A stretch of DNA of 64,000 bases. Source: Endomychus coccineus (lineage: Eukaryota; Arthropoda; Insecta; Coleoptera; Endomychidae). Below, in pieces: positions 50,852 through 60,941 of the stretch. The notes below the pieces were generated by a model. The model worked only from the letters and a program-made list of their open reading frames with translations, was not told the origin of the DNA and searched no databases. Position numbers and translations under genes: made by a program. Each line of letters opens with the position of its first letter. Positions within the stretch are counted from its first letter, which is position 1. The stretch lies in the NCBI GenBank assembly GCA_958510875.1, contig OY294068.1:34514297-34578296 (forward strand). The letters are read 5' to 3'.

Positions 50852-52315
50852 TAGTTCAGTCGCACGGCCACAAAAGTTGATTTGAAAATTTGATATGGCT
50901 AATTTGTAAGTTATCTTACGTTTTTGGGTGCTCTAAGAACAGGAAAAATAGTTTAAAAATTCCTGGAGTGCCGTTAGAAGTTATGTTCATTTTCTTGCAG
51001 AAAAACTGTAAGTGTTCCGGGTTTTTTCATTTATTTAAATCAATTTTGAAATAAAGCCTCCAATCAAAATAATGCAAGAGATCTAAGTCGTAGATAATTT
51101 GAATATGCGTCGAATGAGCTGAGGTAGGCATTTGAAGGTTATGGGCCTGAGATAAGACCCATTTTGTGATTTTTACTGTTTACAAAATATTTTTGTTCAA
51201 ATAGAAAAAAGATTGTAAAAATATTTTGTTTACGTGAAAAGTTGGCATTTTCATTCTACTTTTCACTGGATTTTTTTTGTCGCCAAAATTTGAATTTCAT
51301 GAAAAACCATAAGTTGCCAGGCACGCTGAAAAATGCATATTTTGACTCAAAACGAAATGCATTTTGTAGATTTTGACGAATATTACCTAGATTACCCATC
51401 AAATTATAGTTTGCATGATCATTTTTTTTTCTTTGACTCGCTCTAGATTTTTTTTAATAATCGCTAAGAGGTCACACTGTTGGATTTAGATAGAGAAAGT
51501 GATCTACTTGACACGGAATTTTGTTTTTTTACGTTGGGCCCAAAATTGTGCCCGCTACAGACCCAAACACGTTTACATGAATATTTAGACTTCTACTGAA
51601 GCAAAATTGATTCACAATAGCTCAAAATACGCGTATTAGAAAGTTCTAACAGTATCTCGAATTTGGTTCCTTTTAAAATATTCTAACCTCCAATTTTCCG
51701 AGGTCAAGAATTTTCAAAGTCCCGCCAAAACGTGATTTGATTGGATTAGGTAATATTTCTCAAAATCTACAAAATAATTACATTTTGTTTTGAGTCAAAA
51801 TATGCATTTTTCAGGGTGAAATCTCAATTTTACGGTTTTTCGCGAAATTAAGATCTTGGCGGCGACAAAAAAAATCCCGTGAAAAAAATATAAATGCCAA
51901 CTTTCCACGTGAACAAATATTCCTACAATCTTTTTTCTATTTAAAAAAAATATTTTGAAAACCAAAAAAATCACAAAATGGGTCTTATCTCGGGCCCATA
52001 ATCTTCAAATGACTTCTACATTGGCTTATTTGACGCGTATTCAAATTATCTATGACTTTGATCAGTTGTATTTTTTGATTAGAGGCTTTATTTCAAAATT
52101 AATTTGAATAAATGAAAAAGCCTGGAAATTTTCATTTTCTTTTCGACAAAATGGCCATATCTTTTCTAGCGGCATTTTCTAATATAACAAAAGTGGTTTT
52201 TTTCATTAATATGTAAAAAAAATTAATTTTGATTTTGATTTGATTTGATCACATTCCAGCCATATCAAATTTTGTCGGATTCTCAGGGTATTCGGTCTAC
52301 CGTGCAACTGAACTA
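50852..52315. mobile_element. Foldback element, 1,464 bp, older and more diverged arms
   Basis: The ends tagttcagtcgcacggcc and (inverted) tagttcagttgcacggtaga match. Inner pairs include tttgatatggct, ataaagcctccaatcaaaa / ttttttgattagaggcttta, gggcctgagataagaccc / gggtcttatctcgggccc, and gcatattttgactcaaaac / gttttgagtcaaaatatgc. The arms are roughly 600 bp each, clearly less alike than those at 36.6-37.8 kb. No clean target duplication (aaa / ata). Confidence 0.8.
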
Positions 52316-53279
52316 ATAGCCGCCTGACACTCGATATTTTTCACGTTGGAACATACATCCCCCCCCCCCAATTTTATGCTACATACGGTTCTGACAGTAT
52401 GGATTGTTGTAGAATAATACCAATGGGAACATTTAAATTGAGAAAGCGGTTTATTCATGTTTGTGAAACAAAAAAGGTTCGATAAGAACATTCGCCATTT
52501 TATCACTATCTGGAGTTATTAAGTTTAAATTTATGTTTAAATATCCAATTGATGATGAATACCTATAGTAAATACCAAAGCAATAAAATATATAACTTTA
52601 AATTCTGAAAAAATTTGTAACATTATAAAATACATTACGAGAAATTATTCTGCTTATTTTCGCGACTAAATATGAAATAATCCATTAAATAGTTGCATAC
52701 GTTCATGTTGACATAGTTATTAAATTTAAAGAGCAATTTATAATCAGGTTACGTTAAGAATACTGGAAACTCTACTTCTTGCAATTGTGATAAAGTGCAG
52801 GTTGAATGCGATTTCCGATTATACACAACTTTAAAACAATAAGGAAATAACTTATTTAGATCACATAGCAAAGAACTAATAAAGCTATGAGAAAATTTAA
52901 TTTCCTATACGGATACATAAAATTAATCGAAATTCCTTCCTGTTAACCACGATTGCCTCAAAGTTAGTCATACACTTTGAATTCCTGCGCTTATTCAGAA
53001 CATAAAATAAGAATTCGATCACAGTTATTCTACTGTAACATACTTTTGTTCATTTCCATGAAGTAAATTAATTATTTCCTTTAGGAGAATTTATTCTCTG
53101 AAATCAGGACGAGTGCTTATATTTTAAGTGATCGATACTTCCCAATTAACATCAGCAATATTCCAATTGATTTAATATAATTAGCGTATAAAAATATAAT
53201 GATGATGTATCCTTCATCATGAATATAATTGACTCTAAAATAACTGTATACGTTATCTGAAGAGATGATTTTGTTACAG
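52316..53279. other. End of intron 1, nothing recognised
   Basis: AT-rich, with a run of C (52,361-52,370) just outside the foldback element and a normal pyrimidine-rich acceptor at the end. Confidence 0.45.
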
Positions 53280-53630
53280 ATACTCAGAAGATGCAAGAGG
53301 TGACAACGGTTACTTCGGAGCCGTTGAGTGCACCACCAGCGTTGAATATGTTATCTGAAGAACACCTGGACGCAGTGTTCCAACCAACTCCAGTACCTAC
53401 CTCATCAAATGAAAGTATGAATATCAGCAAAAAACTTACAGAAGAGCCCAAAGGAAGAGCTCTCAATTTTACATCGAATGTATATAACAATGGAGTTTTA
53501 TCAACAAATATTTCAACGCACGATGCGTTTGGTGACCTGAGCGATGTTTCCATCAATGAGAATGAAGACAATCATTTCGTTGAACCAAAAATTTTGATAC
53601 CAAAAGGAAACCAATACAATAAATCACTTG
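53280..53630 (+). CDS. Exon 2: Ser/Thr/Asn-rich spacer
   Basis: Encodes residues 44-160, bounded by acceptor ttgttacag| and donor cttg|GTGAGT. Phase is 1 at both ends. The segment has no cysteine and is acidic and Thr/Ser/Pro-rich, with several N-x-S/T sequons (NES, NIS, NFT, NKS), which is typical of an extended glycosylated linker. It joins exon 1 in frame across a 40.6-kb intron. No known domain is recognised. Because it carries no diagnostic motif, its inclusion rests on frame, splice signals and coding-like composition. Confidence 0.75.
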
Positions 53631-53901
53631 GTGAGTATCTTAAAACTACATTCATTTAGTTCGTAAATCGGTGATCTGATTTCGAAGTTTCAAATTTTAT
53701 TAGATGTTATACCTCGAAGAATGACGAATTACTAAAAATAACTTCAGGAAATGAGAAACATCTTAGTAATAAACAAGTATACATCGAACTACGAAAAGAA
53801 TATTAACGATAGATACTAAGAATTCACAGATTTTTCTTGCCAGTCATTATTCACCGTCCTTAGTTTCAGTGGTGTGATAGCCTACTCTATTTTTTTAGTA
53901 G

Positions 53902-54370
53902 CCTGAGACCGGGTAACCACGTCATCCTCTAGGAATTTGTTAATTTTTGTTCATAAAATGTAACAAATTCTGGCTCTCGTGGGTTTGGGAAGTCGCCGAT
54001 CATGATTATGATAGTCAGAAAGTTCATGCCTAGAAGATGACTTAAATAAACAGGGCTCCAGAGACCCGAAAACACCTCCAGGTAATTCGCAGAACATTGT
54101 GAGTGTCATAGTCGTGATCGGCGACTTTGAAAACCCCCGAGAACCAAAATTTGTTACATTTTATGAAGAAAAATTAACAAATGCCTAGAAGATGGCGTAG
54201 GTACACAGGGCTCCAGAGAGCCGGAAACACCTCCAGGTAATTTGCAGAACATTGTGAGTATCATAGTCGTGATCGGCGACTTTGAACACTCCGAGAGCCA
54301 GAATTTGTTACATTTTTTGAAGAAAAATTAACAAATTCCTAGAAGATGACGTGGTTACCCATGTCTCAGG
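53902..54370. mobile_element. MITE in intron 2 with inverted ends and a tandem inner unit
   Basis: The outer ends cctgagaccgggtaaccacg and its inverse (cgtggttacccatgtctcagg) enclose paired inner modules (tctaggaatttgttaattttt, caaattctggctctcg, gtcgccgatca). A unit with cagggctccagaga, acacctccaggtaatt and gtcgtgatcggcgactttga is tandemly repeated twice. The element is 469 bp and carries no gene. Confidence 0.8.
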
Positions 54371-54706
54371 GTATATATTTTTCCTTGTGTGTAGTTGTTG
54401 AAAAGTGTTTTGGGCTAGAACTTTTAGAAGTTATATGTAATATAAAATGACTTATACAGAATAAATTGGAACAATGGCCATAAGTGTTTTGTGAATTACT
54501 TAAATTTTCTTTACTCCATGATATCTGAATTTCCTGCAGTTGGTTGTTCACTATGAATTAGTTTAATTTTAGCTATTGCAGTAATTCGCCAAAACACATG
54601 TACATATACTTCTAATTTACTGTGTATAATTCATTTTATATCACATACATATCGATACCTTAATTTGCAAACCTACTAACTAACAGTTGCACCTATTATT
54701 CTTCAG

Positions 54707-54922
54707 AAACGTGTGAGAAAGGCGGTTTGGCCTACGAAAATGGAGAGAAAATAGAAAATGGCTGTGACTCCATATGTACTTGCATGAATAGCAAAATAGA
54801 ATGCGAAGACAGATGTACTGGACCATTTTTCAGGAAAGGAAAGACAATAACTGATCCCCTTTGTGAAGCCCATGATACAGACGATCCTTGTTGTTCTATC
54901 TTAGCTTGTGCCTCCCAATCTG
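54707..54922 (+). CDS. Exon 3: VWC domain 1
   Basis: Encodes residues 161-232, between acceptor attcttcag| and donor tctg|GTAAGT, phase 1 at both ends. It holds a complete VWC module with ten cysteines in the pattern C-x16-C-x3-C-x-C...C...C...C...CC...C, including CDSICTC and DPCCSILAC. One domain in one symmetric 1-1 exon is what exon shuffling predicts. Residue spacing matches VWC domains of matrix proteins and BMP modulators. Its partner is unknown. Confidence 0.88.
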
Positions 54923-54983
54923 GTAAGTAGCAGAGTAATAGTAACTTATGACAAAGGAAGTAATTTATTTTTCACGTTTTTAG

Positions 54984-55116
54984 AAACGGACACTATGGAA
55001 GTTAAGACAGTATGTACCCTAAAAAATAAAACTTATCATACAGGGGAAAGTTTCAACATAGCTTGTGACGAAGTTTGTTTATGTGATGATGGCGGAAGAA
55101 TTACTTGCAAACCCAG
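54984..55116 (+). CDS. Exon 4: first half of VWC domain 2
   Basis: Encodes residues 233-276 plus two bases of codon 277. Only a 61-bp intron separates it from exon 3 (acceptor cgtttttag|, donor cccag|GTATGT). It contains the first five cysteines of a VWC domain (CTLKNKTY..., CDEVCLC, ITC). The phase-2 donor splits Arg277, and the domain finishes in exon 5 after a 4.5-kb intron. Confidence 0.87.
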
Positions 55117-55129
55117 GTATGTAGGTACT

Positions 55130-55800
55130 TATTATTAGCAGTCTTGATATCTCATATTGTTAACATGCTGGTAAATTCACTAAAAGTAGTACCTTCCAGC
55201 TACCAAATAGCATCATCAGAGTAAGCTGCTGGTAACTTCATTGTTTCAAACTTAGATGTATTAATGCATCAGTTAAGAAAACATTCACTTCATGTGTGTC
55301 TCTGTTATTTTTCGAGATAAAAGATATAGATAGAATAACAAATAAAAAGTATACCTAAGGTTCCGAATAAAAAAGTAAGTTAAACTGACAGGGCAAAACT
55401 GAAACACATATTTACAGTTCTCTGTATTTTCATTGTATATGTCTCAGAAAGAATGTAACTTGTTTGTAACATTTATTTTGTATCTCTAAAAATAACAGAT
55501 ATCGACCGATTTCGCACCATCTTCTTTATTGAATATTCAAAAATTATACTTACAATTTTAACGCACGCAGAACAGTAGACTTTTCCCATATAGGTAGTTC
55601 TTTGTATGGCTTAGCCCACACTGACTCTCTACTGACTTTGGGTATTTTACTAATAAAAATAAATGAAATACCACAACACTACAAAACACAAATCGTTGTT
55701 ATCTCTTCAAAAGCATAATCAGAAATAAAATTCAGAAATCGATTTATTATTTATTTACTTATTTATTACTTATATAAACATAGGTACAGTAAAATCCCTG
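55130..55800. other. Intron 4, first part: nothing recognised
   Basis: AT-rich sequence with no recognisable frame or terminus. Confidence 0.4.
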
Positions 55801-55807
55801 TTAGGGG

Positions 55808-56100
55808 TTTAAAACGACCTATTTTGCATTCTCGGAATTTAAGACTGGGAATACCCATACTCTTGTACCTCTCATGAACTCTTCTTGGAATTCTTAAGAA
55901 CTGCAAACGAAATAATAAATTACTTCTTAATGATATGGGGGCTCATAAAAATTATTATTCTTGAACCCTTTTGCTCAAAATTCTTTCAATTATTCACAAT
56001 ATGCTATTTATTAAGGATATTGCAAATATTTAAAAAAATGCATTTATTATGCAAAATATGAGCTTTGCATATTTGGGTGTCCCTACAAATAATAATCAAA
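55808..56100. repeat. Solo end of the 40.5-42.5 kb hAT-like element
   Basis: It matches 42,190-42,490 closely: aatttaagactgggaatacc, catactcttgtacctct, tttgctcaaaattctttcaa, and ends catatttgggtgtccctac. Confidence 0.8.
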
Positions 56101-56479
56101 ATGAACGTCCAACATAACAGACTTGTTAAATAGGGTCAATCATGACAGAATAAATAAGTTGAAATTTAATTGTTAATATTTTCTTGTAATTTATAATCTC
56201 ACCTATCATCATTCATATCATCATTGTATGAAAAAAGTACATCATCCCATTTGAAAATCTAAAGTTAACCACCGCCTCTCAAAATAGGGAGGGGGTAAAT
56301 CTTAAAAATATGTTGGAATATGTCCCCCGTTTCCCTATTACTTCACCAAAATTTTACAAAAAAAATAAACTGTTTTCGAGATATCCCCTTGTTACACTTA
56401 AAAACCTCACCCTTTACACAGAATATCAATTAATGAAACAAGAAACAATACAAAAAATTTACTTTACTATCTGATATGT

Positions 56480-57600
56480 AATTGTATCATATATGAAAAT
56501 TCTTGGGAAATAGGTCACAATAACACTCTGTTTTAAAAATTTTTGTCTTTACGTACGTTTCGGTCTCACGACCATCATCAGAAGACTCACTATGTAAAAA
56601 TAAAAAAAAGGGGTTTATTAAAACTAATTATATCACAAGCGTCCAAATCGCACAAATTGAATTTCAATCAAAACAGCCCACGCCGTCGAAACGAACCGAG
56701 CCACGAATAATCGAAATTGTATCGTCAATATTAAAGTATAAAAATTCTTTTGTATTAAGAATCCGCTAATCAGTAATATTCTCAAAATGTATAAGTTCAT
56801 TTTGGTATTCTCACATCAACTGAAGACGAAGTTTTTTGTCGAGTACCTACCCTCGACCCAGATGTGTAATTTATGAGATACTTAGAAGGTTCAGACCTGT
56901 ACTGGAATATTACTATAACGCATTCTTCTTAAAAACATTTTCAACAATTATAAAGACGTATGTAGGAATTTGCAAGAGATTATTTAATCAAATTAGTCTA
57001 AATATGACTTAGATTTTGTGTACCAGCCCTATGGTTTACAGACTTGGAATCCCGTTTTATGTGAATCATCTCCAGGATAGATCTTTTATAATAATTGGTT
57101 TCCTTAGTTAAGATATTAACATTTTTGTAATCAAATTGATGGTTATAATCAAAGCAGTGCTTAGCAAGGGCGGTGGAATTTTCTAAGTTATTATTTCTTG
57201 TGCTATATTTATGGCCATACATTCTTTTTTGTAAATATTGTTTAGAGATCCCAGTATAGGTTCCATCACAATCTAAACAATTCAATTTATATACTGTGTG
57301 GGTTTGTTTATCTTTAGGTATTACAGGTTTTAGATTTGAGAAATATTTCCCAACACAGTTAGTAGGTTTATGCACAACATTTATATCATACTTTTTCAAA
57401 CACTTCTTGATTTTCTCTGAGGTCTCCGAAATGTATGGTAAAGTTATAAAATTGTCTGTAATACCTTTTATGTTATTCTTATATGACGAACCATTATAGA
57501 TTTTTTTTATTCTCTCTTTAATGTTTTTGGGTAGCCATTCATTTCTAGTGTATTACGAACAATATTTAAATTTTTGGGGCGGCCATCTGCGTGGGACAAT
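56480..57600 (-). mobile_element. Penelope-like element copy (family 2), minus arm of an inverted pair
   Basis: The open frame 56,998-57,399 encodes KPTNCVGKYFSNLKPVIPKD, then HTVYKLNCLDCDGTYTGISK and RMYGHK, with the GIY-YIG core (V-Y-K-L-N-C-x2-C...T-Y-T-G...R...H). An upstream RT is not present. About 800 bp (56,630-57,430) is almost identical, inverted, to 58,677-59,480. The 133-residue overlap differs at only a few residues. Confidence 0.85.
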
Positions 57601-57607
57601 TTTATCG

Positions 57608-57643
57608 CGCGGTCCGTAACCATAAACAGCCTTACGGACCGCG
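57608..57643. repeat. Perfect 12-bp stem at PLE/hAT junction
   Basis: cgcggtccgtaa and ttacggaccgcg enclose a 12-base loop. It sits exactly where the minus PLE arm ends and the hAT-type copy begins without its left terminus. Confidence 0.75.
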
Positions 57644-57644
57644 T

Positions 57645-58678
57645 AATTTTTCAATTTTTTGGCCCCCCCGCAAAATATTATTCGGGCCCCTACTACAAAA
57701 GAAACACACATTTTTATAGATATTTTTATTAAAAAAATAACAAAAAGGAACAAAATTGCATTATTAACAATTAAAAATTAACAAAAGAAAATATATTTAA
57801 AATTTAAAATCCTTCCTCCTGGATTTCAAATTTGCAAAATCTCTAATCACATCTTTTATTTCCATATTTGAATTAAAAAATAAAGCTGAAAATATAACTT
57901 ACCTACTTTCACAGTTCACAGTTAATATTTATTTAATATTTTGTAACGAATTCGAGTTGAATGCAAATTTCAAAGTTACCCACACATTCACAAGATATCT
58001 TAAAATTAACAAACTTAAAATCTAATAGAAAAGTAGAAGAGGGTGGAGTTTACAAATTGGTAGGTTCTTATTGGTGACAGGAAGGAAGTGGTGGAAAACA
58101 TGCTCTTACTCAGGAAGGTGTAAGAAGAAAGGTTCAAATACTTCAAATGGAAAAACCCGAATTGTCGATGCGCCAAGAAATGATCATAAATAACATCTGG
58201 AGAGGTATCATAAGTAATAAATATTTGGGTTTGTATAGTTCTGAAAACATGAAACAAATGAACGTACCTACTGGAGGGGACGAGACGGTTGTAAAATTGG
58301 GAAGTACATACATAATTAAATAATATAAAATAATATATAGTGGTGTTAATTAGCGACGTAACACTGTCACTGATCAACCTACCCAAACAATTTTTACAAG
58401 TGCTCTGAAGAGTGTCAGAGAGGGGCCTTTTTCTTTGTTTTCAGGCAGCCGAGTCAGTGCGTCAAAACAAAGTAATGACAAACAGATGTGGGAGGTTGCA
58501 ATACTTGCTAAGGGTTTAAGATGTTTTGTATTAGAATTGTTTGTTTTTTTTTTGCGCTTGCTAGTAAAGTCGGTTATCACTTTCGAGAATGTTTCACTCT
58601 TTTCATGATGCATTTGGGCACCTATAGCTCTGGGCCCCCCCGCGTTGCGGGGTCCCGCGCATTGTAGTTCCGCCACTG
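57645..58678. mobile_element. hAT-type non-autonomous element (copy 2, left end missing)
   Basis: It is collinear with 9,772-10,827: ggcccccc-cgcaaaatattattc at the left through gcattgtagttccgccactg at the right. Differences are small indels (for example loss of a short segment near 58,285). The cagtggcgg terminus is absent. It joins PLE sequence directly at 58,679. Confidence 0.85.
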
Positions 58679-59500
58679 TTCCGGAGACCTCAGAGAAAAT
58701 CAAGAAGTGTTTGAAAAAGTATGATATAAATGTTGCGCATAAACCTACTAACTGTGTTGGGAAATATTTCTCAAATCTAAAACCTGTAATACCTAAAGAT
58801 AAACAAACCCACACAGTATATAAATTGAATTGTTTAGATTGTGATGGAACCTATACTGGGATCTCTAAACAATATTTACAAAAAAGAATGTATGGCCATA
58901 AATATAGCACAAGAAATAATAACTTAGAAAATTTCACCGCCCTTGCTAAGCACTGCTTTGATTATAACCATCAATTTGATTACAAGAATGTTAATATCTT
59001 AACTAAGGAAACCAATTATTATAAAAGATCTATCCTGGAGATGATTCACATAAAACGGGATTCCAAGTCTGTAAATCATAGGGCTGATACACAAAATCTA
59101 AGTCATATTTATACTAATTTGATTAAATAATCTCTTGTAAATTCCTACATACGTCTTTATAATTGTTTAAAAATGTTTTTAAGAAGAATGCGTTGTAGTA
59201 ATATTCCAGTACAGGTCTGAACCTTCTAAGTATCTCATAAATTACACATCTGGGTCGAGGGTAGGTACTCGACAAATAACTTCGTCTTCAGTTGATGTGA
59301 GAATACCAACATGAACTTATACATTTTGAGAATATTACTGAATAGCGGATTCTTACTACAAAAGAATTTTTATACTTTAATATTGACGATACAATTTCGA
59401 TTATTCGTGGCTCGGTTCGTTACGACGGCGTGGGCTCTTTTGATTGAAATTAAATTTGTGCGATTTGGACGCTTGTGATATATTTAGTTTATTATTATGT
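58679..59500 (+). mobile_element. Penelope-like element copy (family 2), plus arm of the inverted pair
   Basis: The frame 58,677-59,130 encodes PETSEKIKKCLKKYDINVAH, the same GIY-YIG domain (YKLNCLDCDGTYTGISKQYL) and an end at HIYTNLIK-stop. Read-through from the hAT right end adds an artificial N-terminus. The following 350 bp match the minus arm inverted (gtatctcataaattacacat to acaatttcgattattcgtgg). Confidence 0.85.
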
Positions 59501-59643
59501 AATTGTATCCATATTGGAAAATTAAATATTACTATGGTGATATCAATTTTATTATTAACTATCAACATACTCGTAGTAATGTATAATTTTCCAATATGAA
59601 ATATTCTTGTTATTTATATTAATCTTAAATTTGCTCTATTCAG

Positions 59644-60527
59644 GTGCCCATCGATAAACAAAACAATAGACAGATGCGTTGAAGTTCCGGATCCAAACGA
59701 TACTTGTTGTAAAAAATTACTATGCGATGTAACGCTTGACGATAACGATTCTGAGAGAGACGACGAAATGCAAAAATTCAAAATAGTCTCGGCAATACAT
59801 GTCAACGAATCTATGATAGTAATCAAATTCGATCCGAAGCTGAATAAAAACGACACTGTTCCCATTGTAGAATTGAGCAACGATAAGAAAGATTGGATTG
59901 CCTACCAGATACTGCCCAACGGATACTTGCCGGTTCAAAATGATATGAAATCCAAATACATAAAATTGGAAGGCTCTACTGATATTTTGAACATAGACGA
60001 TACTTTAGTGGAAAACAATGAATTTAGAGATGCACCAACGAGAAACACGAATACTTGTTCTTACAAATCCCACACTTTCAAGATCAATGAAGAATTCAAC
60101 GACAATTGCACGTCTCTTTGCGTTTGCAAGGAAACTGGGATGAAATGTTTGAAACTAGATTGTCCAACGTATTTTGGTACGGATGTCATAGATCCGCATT
60201 GTACCGAATGGGAGACTGTGCCGAAAGATTTCAAGGCAACTCCACCCAATTGTTGCCCGGAACAATTACGTTGCAAAAATAATGGATCCTGCTTACACAA
60301 GGGTGTTAGTTATCAAAATTGGCAACAATTACCCACTAATGTTACCGGTTGTGAACAACGTTGTACCTGTGAATTAGGGAAAATCGAATGTGAGAAGGTT
60401 TGCCCTCCTGTGCCAGCCTTACCCCCAACTAATATTCCGTGCCCACCACATATGGCTATGATTGGGCATGAACCTGAAGATGAATGTTGTATGTACTGGA
60501 TTTGCAAAAGCCAGAACAGTCCAACAG
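59644..60527 (+). CDS. Exon 5: end of VWC 2, FN3-like segment, VWC 3 and VWC 4
   Basis: Encodes residues 277-571, the largest VWC exon here. Acceptor gctctattcag| and donor ccaacag|GTAGGT. It supplies the last five cysteines of VWC 2 (CPSINKT..., CVEV, TCCKKLLC). Next comes a cysteine-free segment (about 319-405) with the alternating pattern of a fibronectin III-like fold (FKIVSAIHVNESMIVIKFD). VWC 3 (415-487; CTSLCVC, NCCPEQLRC) and VWC 4 (493-564; CEQRCTC, DECCMYWIC) follow, each with ten cysteines. Several N-glycosylation sequons are present. This exon is the best evidence for gene identity. Confidence 0.92.
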
Positions 60528-60940
60528 GTAGGTCAATTTGTTGCTATGGTGCTTATTCGACTTTTCGTTATTAATTTCCTTCGTAGAAAAACCTTCTTTT
60601 CACCCATTTTTAGTCAAGTTCATCCCCATTGTTATTGAAAATTGCAGTGTTAATCTACCTCTTCAAAATTCCAAGGAGTATCTAGTCCGTTGATTAGCCG
60701 CTTTCTTCACATCCTCTTTTTACCTACTTCATTTTATTTCTCGCTAATTCAATCATAATTTTGAATAAATTGCCATACTCTTGTTCAGGTAATGTATAAA
60801 TAATAGCTACAATTGACTCAGACGTTCAATGATTTGTAATTTCCCTCACTCCCACAATTTGTAGAATATAAAACAAGTTATGCAATACTTTTCTGTAAAT
60901 AATTAACATTTTCTGTATGATGTTTTGTGACCTTGTTGGT
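60528..60940. other. Intron 5, first part: nothing recognised
   Basis: AT-rich. No recognisable frame. Confidence 0.4.
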
Positions 60941-60941
60941 T

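Noticed and set aside
52361..52370. Run of C next to the foldback end
   Set aside because: Plain homopolymer. Possible sequencing noise.
57296..57499. + strand frame over the minus PLE copy (and its twin at 58,374-58,814 on the minus strand)
   Set aside because: Antisense shadows of the GIY-YIG frame, present in both copies only because the copies are near identical.
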